This document shows positions 1 through 6,341 of a stretch of DNA of 18,197 nucleotides, piece by piece. Each line of letters begins with the position of its first letter. Position 1 is the stretch's first letter. The notes below the pieces were generated by a model. It did no database searches. It saw only the letters and a list, made by a program, of their open reading frames with translations, and was not told where the DNA came from. The position numbers and the translations under genes were made by a program. This DNA comes from DASUUI01 sp964577965 (GTDB taxonomy: Bacteria > Gemmatimonadota > Gemmatimonadetes > Gemmatimonadales > Gemmatimonadaceae), in NCBI GenBank assembly GCA_964577965.1, contig CAZOAT010000049.1:1-18197 (forward strand), in the 5' to 3' direction.

Positions 1-2641
1 TCTTGCCACCTCCGCGCTCGCGAGCCGCCGACTTCCGGCTCCGCCGCGCCAGCCGTGCCGCCTCCCGTTCCTCAGCAGTGAGCTCCGATTCATCTGTCGC
101 GCCGTCACTCAGCTCCCCTGGCGACCACGGCCGGTCCAGAGCGTCCTGCAGCTCGCTCAGGCTTGCTGCACGCACCGCGCCCCGCTTGCCGCGCAGCACC
201 ACGAAACGCATCGGCCGGTCGAGCTGCGGTAGCTCCTCCTCCGTGAGGGTGCGCGCCACCTTCTCGGGCAGCTGCAGGCGCGCCACGCCCATCGTGCCGC
301 CGCCGTCGCGCTCCTCCACGTCGTACCGGATGTCGATCTCACGATCCCGGACCGCCACCCGGTCCGGAAGAGCTGCAAGCTGCTGCCGCTCTTCCTCTGT
401 GATCAGTGGATCGAGATCGAGCTGCAGCGGTGCGGTCCGGAAATCCTGTATCGAGCTCACATCCTCGAGCTCGCGCTCGTACAACGACGCCAGCTCCGCG
501 ACGCCAAGCTTCGCCGTCCTCCCTCCTGACCGGCGGTACAGCTCGCGTATCTCCTCAACCGCGGTACGGTTGCGGTTGACCGCAGGATGCTTCGCTTCTC
601 CCCGCGCAAGCGCCACTGCCAGCGCCCGCCGTGCCTCAGCCGCAGCGTCCGGCGGAAACTCGTCCAGCACTTCGGTGTCGCGCTCCAGCTCGAATCCGAA
701 GTACATGACGCGCCGCCTGATGACGAGCGGTGACTGCTTACGTCTGGCATCGAACACGATCTCGGGCACGCCGCGCGTGGCGTATTTCCTCACCAGCTCC
801 ATCGGGATCTGCGTCCCCTCTATGGAGGCACGCGGTACGCCGAACCTGTCGGCGAAATACCGCAGCGTGCCCGCGATCGCACCCCAGCTGCCGCACACAC
901 TGGTGCGCGACACGCGTGCCTGGTCGCCAGCGGCGGTTTCCTCGTCGATCACCAGGTCGAACGGCATCACGCGCGCGAGCAGATCTGTGAACCTGCGCTG
1001 AACGTGCTCCCGCGCAAACGCGAGTGGCGCGGGCAGCGGGAGCTGTACCGCACGGTACACGCTAGCCATTCCGAGCGCAGCATCCTCCACGGCCTTCACC
1101 AGCACGCCGCGCCGCTCCGCCCACTGCTCGATACGGTCGTCGAACAGGTGGCGCGGGAGGCCGTACACCTCACCGACGTAACCGCACTGGGAGAACGCCT
1201 CAGCGTACAGGTTGCAGGCGGTGAGGTTGTCGCTGCCCGGGACGATCAACCCATCCAGATCACGCTCGTCCCGCGTCATGCGGTGGAGAGATTCGATCGC
1301 GCTCATGATGGACACGTACGGCAGCAACTCGTCGTCGGCGTGCACCAGCAGCTCGGCCCACGGGCGATCAACCGGCATCGCTTCCACCAGCTTCCCGTAC
1401 CGGGTGAGTCTCCCGTCTTCCACGATCCCGCGCGACTCCAGAAGCGCCAGCGCTTCCCTGTATGACCGGCGGTCGAGCGGCACGGGGAGATCGAGCTCGT
1501 CGGCACGTACTCCGATGTCCGCGCACGTGATCGCGACACGCTCTGAATCGCCGGCCAGCTGAAACTCAGGGGCTACAGGTCGCAGCGACTGAAAGTGAAT
1601 CTCGCGGTCCGACAGGATGAACACGCGACCGCCTGCGACGCGCCCGTGAACCCGCCCGGCCATCTGCAGGATCTCGTTCGGACCAAGGTGAAGCTTCGTA
1701 AGCACGTTGCGACCACGTTCCACGACGTTCGTGAACCGGGTGTCGTCGATGACGACCGTATCCAGTCCATGCACGTTCAGCGCGCTCTGCCCCGCTGCCG
1801 TCATCGACAGGAAATAGGGCTTCCTCTCAGTCCCCTCCAGAAAAGGCCGGATCACGCGTATCGGCTCGCCACCGTGGTAGAACGCGGTATTGATCCGCGG
1901 CGCGTAAGTCGCGACATGCCCCGCAGCATCCTCCACGGTGGCACGGGTAGGGAGAAACATCCCGACCCCACGCCGCTCCTTCTCCACCGCCCGCAGGAAG
2001 CGCTGATCCAGGAACTCCAGCGGGTCCTTGGTCACGACCGCCACTTTCGCAGCCTTTGCGGGATCGAACGCCGTGGTCTCGAGCACCGCTGCAGAGGACA
2101 GGTACGTCGCATAGAACGTCGGGTCCACCGTAGCCGACAGCCAGACGAAAGTGCACCCGGCCCGCTTTCCCAGCGCGAGGCACAGCTCGAGTTCGGCGGA
2201 TGTCTGGTGGATCTCGTCAACCACCAGTGTATCGCTTGCCAGGATGTCGTCATCCTGGAACCAGCGGCGGGCGATCCCGGTGGTGACGATGATCACGTTC
2301 CAGGTCGGAGTGTCGGGCGTTGCTTCCCGCTCGCGATTCACCACACCCACGCGGAGCGGTGCGTCGAGGATTGTCTCCGCGATGGAGCGGATCGAGAGAG
2401 TCTTGCCGGTGCCGGTGCCCGCGACGATACCGAATCCGCGCCTCGCTGCGGCGAGCTGCCGTATCTCGTCGCCGTGGTCCCGCTCGATGACGGTGGGGAT
2501 GTGCAGGCCAAGCGCAAGCTCGATCGTCTCGCATGCCGCGCGGGTGGGAGCGATCACGATTACGCGGCCCGTGGGCGGCTCGGCTGCAACGAACGCCTCG
2601 CGGTCGGGCGGAAGGTATGGGTCCCGTACGTGACGGAGCAT
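1..2641 (-). CDS. DEAH-box-type ATP-dependent helicase (HrpA/HrpB-like), 3' end beyond the window
   Basis: This is a superfamily 2 NTP-dependent helicase, most likely acting on RNA in the cytoplasm. The frame is open for 880 codons from ATG 2641 to the left edge, so the C-terminus is missing. Visible motifs are Walker A GTGTGKT (residues 75-81), a Walker B DEIH box (142-145), motif III SAT shortly after it, a motif V-like TAAGQSALNVHG, and a motif VI region QMAGRVHGR from residue 326. The motif order and spacing, and a helical region after motif VI, resemble bacterial HrpA/HrpB. The last visible residues are Arg/Lys-rich, so the true end is probably close. An in-frame TGA at 2674-2672 limits the start. 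GTG 2668 and TTG 2659 are possible, but ATG 2641 is simplest; no clear ribosome binding site precedes it. Odd points are the GTGTGKT P-loop (canonical members have GxTGSGKT), the extra residue in motif VI, and an APTR segment (residues 31-34) before Walker A. The family is clear; the exact role is not. Confidence 0.85.
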   Translation of the reverse strand, partial: MLRHVRDPYLPPDREAFVAAEPPTGRVIVIAPTRAACETIELALGLHIPTVIERDHGDEIRQLAAARRGFGIVAGTGTGKTLSIRSIAETILDAPLRVGVVNREREATPDTPTWNVIIVTTGIARRWFQDDDILASDTLVVDEIHQTSAELELCLALGKRAGCTFVWLSATVDPTFYATYLSSAAVLETTAFDPAKAAKVAVVTKDPLEFLDQRFLRAVEKERRGVGMFLPTRATVEDAAGHVATYAPRINTAFYHGGEPIRVIRPFLEGTERKPYFLSMTAAGQSALNVHGLDTVVIDDTRFTNVVERGRNVLTKLHLGPNEILQMAGRVHGRVAGGRVFILSDREIHFQSLRPVAPEFQLAGDSERVAITCADIGVRADELDLPVPLDRRSYREALALLESRGIVEDGRLTRYGKLVEAMPVDRPWAELLVHADDELLPYVSIMSAIESLHRMTRDERDLDGLIVPGSDNLTACNLYAEAFSQCGYVGEVYGLPRHLFDDRIEQWAERRGVLVKAVEDAALGMASVYRAVQLPLPAPLAFAREHVQRRFTDLLARVMPFDLVIDEETAAGDQARVSRTSVCGSWGAIAGTLRYFADRFGVPRASIEGTQIPMELVRKYATRGVPEIVFDARRKQSPLVIRRRVMYFGFELERDTEVLDEFPPDAAAEARRALAVALARGEAKHPAVNRNRTAVEEIRELYRRSGGRTAKLGVAELASLYERELEDVSSIQDFRTAPLQLDLDPLITEEERQQLAALPDRVAVRDREIDIRYDVEERDGGGTMGVARLQLPEKVARTLTEEELPQLDRPMRFVVLRGKRGAVRAASLSELQDALDRPWSPGELSDGATDESELTAEEREAARLARRSRKSAARERGGGK

Positions 2642-2684
2642 CGTCCGGGAAACTTGCAATGTTGACACCGCTCACGTATGCGAG

Positions 2685-2717
2685 GAGGCCCCGCGGCGCG
2701 AAGCGCCGCGGGGCCTC
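2685..2717 (-). terminator. Strong GC hairpin, probable terminator of the secreted-protein pair
   Basis: A perfect 15-bp inverted repeat (arms 2685-2699 and 2703-2717) encloses a three-base loop. It lies 25 nt after the stop of the minus-strand gene ending at 2742 and upstream of the helicase start at 2641. There is no T-tract on either strand, so it is not a textbook intrinsic terminator. It could also protect the 3' end of the mRNA. The stem itself is directly visible; the terminator role is inferred from position. Confidence 0.6.
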
Positions 2718-2741
2718 AGCCCGCCTGCCACCGACTATACG

Positions 2742-3428
2742 CTAGTTGCGGCCCCTGCCTTTCCCATTTCCATTGCCGCGGTTGGACCTCGTGTTCGATG
2801 CCTTGTTGTTCCCTCGCCGGTTGTCGTTCACAACCCGCGAGCGTGGCCGTTCTCTGTCCGACCTCGACCAGATGTCATCGTCGCCGAGTCTGGCAATGTT
2901 GGTCCCTGAGCGCGGATAGCGCGTGTCGAACACGACCATCCGGCCATTACGCGCCCTGCGTGCCCGCTGCACCATGACGGTGCCGTCCTGCAGTCGCACA
3001 CGTCGCTGATATATCACGCCGTTGCGATCTCGGCCGACCTCGTACCAGGAGCCAAGGTCCCTGCGATTGTCATAACGGCAATCCACGTCGCCGGCGCGGC
3101 GGCCGAAGATGATGTCGCCCAGTGTCGTCTGCGACCGCTCGTACTGGCAGTCACGCGACCCGCGACTGTTCCTCCCCTGGCCGGGGAAGGGAGTGCGATC
3201 CCCATAGATGATGCGCGAGTTGCGAGGTGCCCGTGCCCGTGCCGTGGCACAGTCGGTCGCACGCGGCTGACGACCTGGTGCGACCCCGTCGATCCAGATC
3301 CGACACATACCCGGCGGCGGACGATGCCCGGGAGGGACATCCCTGGCAGCGACCATTATCTGCGCGTCGGTGGCGGTAGCCCCAATTGCGAGCAGCCCGA
3401 CTGCAGCGGTGAGCGCGAGCTTCATCAT
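2742..3428 (-). CDS. Secreted Arg/Asn/Gly-rich protein with a CRIW/TDC two-cysteine motif
   Basis: An exported protein of unknown function, 228 residues from the first of two adjacent ATGs (3428 and 3425). A GGAGG at 3438-3434 fits either start and fixes it well downstream of the longest open frame. Residues 1-23 look like a Sec signal peptide (basic start, hydrophobic core LALTAAVGLLAIGA, likely cleavage near ATDAQ). Next is a segment PPPGMCRIWIDGV...GRQP..TDCA with Cys42 and Cys60, then a middle region with Cys94 and Cys117. The tail, from about residue 190, is low-complexity and very basic, rich in Arg, Asn and Gly. Four Cys after the signal peptide suggest two disulfides outside the cytoplasm. 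The CRIW/TDC segment is clearly repeated in the gene 19 nt upstream, so the two are tandem paralogues and probably one operon. The basic tail might bind polyanions (cell surface, DNA, polysaccharide); that is inference only. Confidence 0.75.
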   Translation of the reverse strand: MMKLALTAAVGLLAIGATATDAQIMVAARDVPPGHRPPPGMCRIWIDGVAPGRQPRATDCATARARAPRNSRIIYGDRTPFPGQGRNSRGSRDCQYERSQTTLGDIIFGRRAGDVDCRYDNRRDLGSWYEVGRDRNGVIYQRRVRLQDGTVMVQRARRARNGRMVVFDTRYPRSGTNIARLGDDDIWSRSDRERPRSRVVNDNRRGNNKASNTRSNRGNGNGKGRGRN

Positions 3429-3447
3429 CAAGTCCTCCAGTACAGCG

Positions 3448-3789
3448 TTAGTCTCTGCCGGACTTGCGCCCACCCTTCTTCGCTGGCTGCGCCCGCTGCT
3501 TCGGCCTTTCGTCGCCAAAGACGACCCGGCCGTTCGCGGGACGATTGCGCAATGCCGACGCACAATCGGTCGGCGCGGGCTGTCTGGACCCCGGCACGCC
3601 CTCAATCCAGATCCGGCACATGCCGGGAGGTGGCTTGAACTGCGTCGAAGCCTCAGGCCGTACCCGCTCGCGCTCCTGCTTGCCCCGCTGAGCGTTCGCA
3701 ACGCCAGGGACGACCAGCGCAGCGAGAACGACCGCAGTCGCCACTCTCGCGCGAATCGCCAGCGTCAGGTGCCCAAGTCCGTTCTTCAT
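3448..3789 (-). CDS. Small secreted protein with a CRIW/TDC two-cysteine motif
   Basis: An exported protein of 113 residues and unknown function. It has a typical Sec signal peptide (basic start with Lys and Arg, core VATAVVLAALVVPGV, cleavage expected after ANA at residue 33). The mature part is short and charged. It contains the segment PPPGMCRIWIEGV..SRQPAPTDCA with Cys58 and Cys76, then a basic Lys/Arg tail. The segment matches residues 37-61 of the next gene almost position by position, followed in both by a short NxR(I/V)(I/V)(Y/F)GD stretch. The two Cys flanking a Pro-rich, Trp-containing loop probably form a disulfide. ATG 3789 has only a weak upstream G-rich stretch. It is the first gene of the two-gene unit, with 129 nt separating it from the end of pfkA. 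Confidence 0.75.
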   Translation of the reverse strand: MKNGLGHLTLAIRARVATAVVLAALVVPGVANAQRGKQERERVRPEASTQFKPPPGMCRIWIEGVPGSRQPAPTDCASALRNRPANGRVVFGDERPKQRAQPAKKGGRKSGRD

Positions 3790-3887
3790 ACCGGCCCAAA
3801 AGGCACAGCGGGTGCCATCGTGTGCATGTTGCTAACTCGTTCAGTGATAACATCTTACGCTATGGGGTACTTCCCCGCCCAGTGTCC

Positions 3888-3911
3888 TTCTGTCCTCTGT
3901 GGGTGACAGAA
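3888..3911 (-). terminator. Possible weak hairpin after pfkA
   Basis: A 7-bp inverted repeat (3888-3894 with 3905-3911, ten-base loop) begins 8 nt past the pfkA stop. A second small one, four G and four C with a five-base loop, lies at 3864-3876. Neither has a T-tract. They are suggestive of transcript ending between pfkA and the secreted-protein pair, nothing more. Confidence 0.3.
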
Positions 3912-3918
3912 TCGGGAG

Positions 3919-4998
3919 TCAATCCCCAAAGGAGATTCCCGTGGACCGGGCAGTCAGTACGACATCGTGTGCTGGATCGACCCGCTTCGGCTCGCGCAGG
4001 ACCTCGTCGATCGGAAGATAGACGATGTGGGGGGACTGGAGCGCAACCATGTGGCCCCACTTCTCAGCGGCGACGGCCCGAACCGCTGCCGCACCGAAGC
4101 GGGATGCCAGCAGCCTGTCATACCCCGTAGGCTGCCCCCCGCGCTGCAGATGCCCGAGAGTCAGCGAGCGGCACTCCTTGCCTGTGCGCATTTCGATCTC
4201 GATCGCAAGCTCGTCCGCCACACCACCCAGCCGCGGCTTCTCACCCGGCAGGGCAGCCGCCCGGAACGACGGCTCTCCGTCGCGGGGGAACGCGCCTTCG
4301 GCTACGACCACGATCGAGAAGCGGCGTCCCGCGCGATCGCGTGCGTTCACTTTGTCGCAGACCTTCTGCACGTCGAACGGAATCTCCGGGATCAGGATTA
4401 CGTCCGCAGTTCCTGCGACCCCGGAGTGCAGCGCGATGAATCCCGTGTCGCGCCCCATCACTTCCATAACGATGACCCTGTCGTGCGACTCGGCCGTGGT
4501 GTGCAGTTTGTCTATCGCTTCGAGAGCCGTGTTTACAGCGGTATCGAACCCGAACGTCGTGATCGTTCCACTCACGTCGTTGTCGATCGTCTTGGGCACG
4601 CCGACGATTTTCAGACCCTTCCGGCAGAGGCCCTGAGCGATTGCGAGCGACCCATCGCCGCCTATGGAGACTATTGCGTCTATCCCCAGTTTGCGCGCGT
4701 TCTCAATCAGCTCGCCTGAGCGATCGATCTTCTCCATCGAACCGTCAGGCCCGCGCACTTCGTAAGCAAGGGGATTCCCCCGGTTCGTCGTGCGCAGAAT
4801 CGTGCCACCCAAGTGTGCGATCCCGCGCACGGTCTCCGCGGTAAGGGGGATGACTTCGTCCTCTCCAAGCAGTCCGGCGTACCCGCGCTTGATGCCGAGT
4901 ACGTCCCAGCCCTTGTCGAGAGCGGTGAGAACGGCTGCCCGGATCACAGCGTTGAGTCCGGGGGCATCGCCCCCTCCTGTGGAGAGAGCTATTCGCAA
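3919..4998 (-). CDS. pfkA: 6-phosphofructokinase (ATP-type by active-site residue)
   Basis: Phosphorylates fructose 6-phosphate to fructose 1,6-bisphosphate, the committed step of glycolysis; cytoplasmic, usually a homotetramer. The 359-residue protein has all family landmarks: GGDAPG (residues 9-14), GGDGS (113-117), the catalytic TIDND (137-141) and MGRDTG. Near the C-terminus is LGHLQRGGQPTGYDR. Gly116 in GGDGS is the residue associated with ATP rather than pyrophosphate as donor. Lys136 in PKTIDND is, however, typical of the PPi-type and actinobacterial ATP-type (group III) enzymes, where E. coli has Gly. The start is taken as TTG 4998 because the conserved N-terminus (RIALSTGGGDAPG) begins there and no in-frame ATG or GTG lies between it and the TGA at 5025. 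No ribosome binding site is evident. The gene begins 17 nt after the SelW-like stop, so co-transcription and translational coupling are likely. Confidence 0.95.
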   Translation of the reverse strand: MRIALSTGGGDAPGLNAVIRAAVLTALDKGWDVLGIKRGYAGLLGEDEVIPLTAETVRGIAHLGGTILRTTNRGNPLAYEVRGPDGSMEKIDRSGELIENARKLGIDAIVSIGGDGSLAIAQGLCRKGLKIVGVPKTIDNDVSGTITTFGFDTAVNTALEAIDKLHTTAESHDRVIVMEVMGRDTGFIALHSGVAGTADVILIPEIPFDVQKVCDKVNARDRAGRRFSIVVVAEGAFPRDGEPSFRAAALPGEKPRLGGVADELAIEIEMRTGKECRSLTLGHLQRGGQPTGYDRLLASRFGAAAVRAVAAEKWGHMVALQSPHIVYLPIDEVLREPKRVDPAHDVVLTARSTGISFGD

Positions 4999-5015
4999 TG
5001 TCGTGTGATCATCTG

Positions 5016-5249
5016 TCAGCCCTCAGGTTCGGACCGCAGCAAGCCGACAACTTCGCCGGGATGGGCATGCCGCCTGAGCTTCGATTTCTGGAAGACTGGC
5101 GTGCCGTCACGCACCACCTCGAAGCGTCCGCCGGACGAGGCGATCAACTCCACTTCCGCGTCCGGGAACTCGTTTCGTATCTCGGCCGCCAAACTGGAGG
5201 CCCGCGGCTCGTAGTTTCAGACCGTGCAGTACTCGATGCTGATCTTCAT
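5016..5249 (-). CDS. SelW-like (Rdx family) selenoprotein with in-frame UGA = Sec11
   Basis: A 77-residue thioredoxin-like-fold protein of the SelT/SelW/SelH (Rdx) family, thought to act in thiol redox reactions in the cytoplasm. From ATG 5249 it begins MKISIEYCTV, then TGA at 5219-5217, then NYEPRASSLAAE and onward without interruption to a second TGA at 5018-5016. Cys8 and the TGA codon form C-x-x-U exactly at the family's redox motif, where homologues have CxxC or CxxU after a first beta strand. After the UGA the sequence keeps the family pattern: NYxPRA, an amphipathic helix, VELIxSSGGRFEVVRDG, VFxKSK, PGEV. No start codon just after the UGA would preserve the fold. Read conventionally, the gene would be dismissed as a 10-codon fragment. 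Upstream there is only a G-rich stretch (5258-5255) as a possible ribosome site. The alternative is a pseudogene with Cys mutated to stop. The missing evidence is selA/selB/selC elsewhere in the genome. Confidence 0.85.
5183..5208 (-). promoter_or_regulatory. Candidate bacterial SECIS hairpin after the Sec UGA
   Basis: Starting 8 nt after the UGA, the mRNA can form GCCGC/GCGGC (5208-5204 with 5189-5185) around a 14-base loop beginning with G. Alternatively it forms CGGGCC with GGC-CCG (5204-5199 with 5190-5188 and 5185-5183, two-base bulge) around an 8-base loop. SelB recognises such a stem-loop immediately downstream of the UGA within the coding region. The pairings are visible; which fold forms and whether SelB binds are inference. 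Confidence 0.45.
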
Positions 5250-5274
5250 CGTCGCCCCGCTGGAGTGGATTGCC

Positions 5275-5296
5275 GGAATCAGGCTGCTGTGATTCC
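5275..5296. promoter_or_regulatory. 7-bp inverted repeat upstream of the SelW-like gene
   Basis: GGAATCA (5275-5281) and TGATTCC (5290-5296) form a perfect inverted repeat with an 8-base spacer. It sits 26 nt from the SelW-like start, in the intergenic region shared with the pseudopilin. It may be a dimeric-regulator operator or a 5'-leader hairpin. The repeat is seen; the function is not known. Confidence 0.4.
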
Positions 5297-5304
5297 TGGG
5301 TTGG

Positions 5305-5320
5305 CGGCAGCATGCTGCCG
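5305..5320. promoter_or_regulatory. 16-bp perfect palindrome in the divergent intergenic region
   Basis: CGGCAGCATGCTGCCG is a perfect palindrome between the SelW-like gene (leftward) and the pseudopilin (rightward). Being perfectly self-complementary with no loop, it suits a protein-binding site better than an RNA hairpin. It is 8 nt from the inverted repeat at 5275-5296. No regulator gene is adjacent. Confidence 0.4.
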
Positions 5321-5392
5321 GTCGCGCTCGTCCGATGCAGCAATTCGCCCTGCAATATGCTACATCCGCTCCACCGATCTGGAGAGGTCGCC

Positions 5393-5815
5393 ATGCGGCG
5401 TGGGATTACGCTCATCGAGCTGGCTCTGGCTATGGCAATCGCCGGCCTCGTCATGACCGTGGGTGTCTCAGGTTCCCGGAAACTCGTGAACGGGATGAGC
5501 GTTCGGGCGGCCACGGGCGAGGCACACACGCTGTTCGGCGCCGCACGCCAGCTCGCCATCCTTCGCGGCCAACGGGTCACGTTGCAGATTGACACCGCCC
5601 GGGCGCAGTTAGCCATCCTCGCAGGCGCCGACACGCTGCGCCTCCGGGAGCTCGGGGAGGTGCATGGGGTGAGACTGGCCGCGACACGGCTCGCCACAAC
5701 GTACGACGCCAACGGTCTGGGATACGGCGCCTCGAACCTCACGCTCGTCGTCACGCGCGGTCGCGCGGCAGACACTCTGACAGTGTCCAGACTGGGCCGG
5801 GTGCGTCGGCAGTAA
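5393..5815 (+). CDS. GspH/FimT-like minor pseudopilin
   Basis: A 140-residue type II secretion or type IV pilus pseudopilin. The N-terminus MRRG|ITLIELALAMAIAGLVM is a class III (prepilin) signal: a short basic leader ending in Gly, Glu at position +5 of the mature protein, then one hydrophobic helix. The following RxxxGEAHTLFGAARQLAILRGQRVTLQID pattern is typical of FimT/GspH proteins. ATG 5393 is chosen over upstream frame extensions because GGAGAGG (5381-5387) lies 5 nt before it and the prepilin leader then has the right length. Prepilin peptidase would cleave after Gly4. It would be inserted in the inner membrane and recruited into the pseudopilus tip. No other pilus or secretion gene lies in the window, so it appears to be an orphan copy. 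A GNAT gene follows after 28 nt. Confidence 0.85.
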   Translation: MRRGITLIELALAMAIAGLVMTVGVSGSRKLVNGMSVRAATGEAHTLFGAARQLAILRGQRVTLQIDTARAQLAILAGADTLRLRELGEVHGVRLAATRLATTYDANGLGYGASNLTLVVTRGRAADTLTVSRLGRVRRQ

Positions 5816-5843
5816 ATTTCCTGCAACCTCTCTCCTGCTGCAG

Positions 5844-6341
5844 ATGACCGATATCACACCGATGCGCGCCGAGCCCGCCAGTGAACCCGACATTCCCACC
5901 ATCAGCGCGCTCAATAACGCGTTTGCGCCGCAGGGGCTGACACTCATGCGCTCGCAGGAGTTCGTGGAGAATCATCTCGCCGACTACCGCGTGGTTCGTT
6001 CACCGGAAGGTGCAGTCCTGGGCTGCGCCGCGCTCGATGACTACTCCCCATCGTTGGCAGAGCTCGTATCGCTCGCTGTCGAGCCCGATGCGCAGGGCCA
6101 GGGAATCGGCCGAATTCTGATGGAAGCGATCGAGGACCTCGCGCAGCGGCGCGGCTATCCGGAGATCTTCGCGGTCTCCTTTTCAGAGCGCCTGTTTCTG
6201 AGCATGGGGTACTCCGCAAGCAGCATCGTGCAGTATCCGGAGAAGGAGGCACGGTACGCATCAATCGACCGGTCGGAGTTGACCATCGGACGGAAATACT
6301 GCTTCAGCAAGCGACTCGGGCGCCGGGTGACTGCCGCCTAG
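5844..6341 (+). CDS. GNAT N-acetyltransferase, short ArgA-type (possible N-acetylglutamate synthase)
   Basis: A 165-residue acetyl-CoA-dependent N-acetyltransferase. The acetyl-CoA loop QGQGIG (residues 84-89) follows the strand AELVSLAVEPDA. The order of features, with a LTLMRSQEFVENHLADYRVV segment, then VLGCAALDDY and AELVSLAV, is that of the GNAT domain of ArgA-type N-acetylglutamate synthases, which make N-acetylglutamate from glutamate for arginine synthesis. Full ArgA also carries an amino-acid-kinase domain; here only the GNAT part is present, as in short single-domain synthases. No arginine gene is nearby, so the substrate is an inference and another amine acceptor is possible. ATG 5844 has no clear ribosome binding site. 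Its stop TAG overlaps the opposite-strand hydrolase stop in the tetramer CTAG (6338-6341). Confidence 0.8.
   Translation: MTDITPMRAEPASEPDIPTISALNNAFAPQGLTLMRSQEFVENHLADYRVVRSPEGAVLGCAALDDYSPSLAELVSLAVEPDAQGQGIGRILMEAIEDLAQRRGYPEIFAVSFSERLFLSMGYSASSIVQYPEKEARYASIDRSELTIGRKYCFSKRLGRRVTAA

Noticed and set aside
3..1001. Long plus-strand open frame opposite the helicase (332 codons, Ser/Arg-rich), with others at 1004-1465 and 1595-2665
   Set aside because: They are antisense to a protein with clear helicase motifs. Their Ser/Arg-rich or low-complexity translations are typical of reverse frames in GC-rich DNA.
2685..2717. Mobile-element end or REP-like repeat at the 15-bp hairpin
   Set aside because: A single copy in the window, no flanking direct repeat and no transposase; its position after a gene end fits a terminator better.
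4998..5456. Plus-strand frames across the SelW-like gene (4813-5214 and 4998-5456)
   Set aside because: No family-like features. They overlap the SelW-like protein, whose translation matches a known fold on the other strand.
5107..5826. Minus-strand 239-codon frame opposite the pseudopilin and overlapping the SelW-like gene
   Set aside because: The translation is low-complexity and Arg/Ser/Pro-rich; the opposite strand carries a prepilin signal and a ribosome site.
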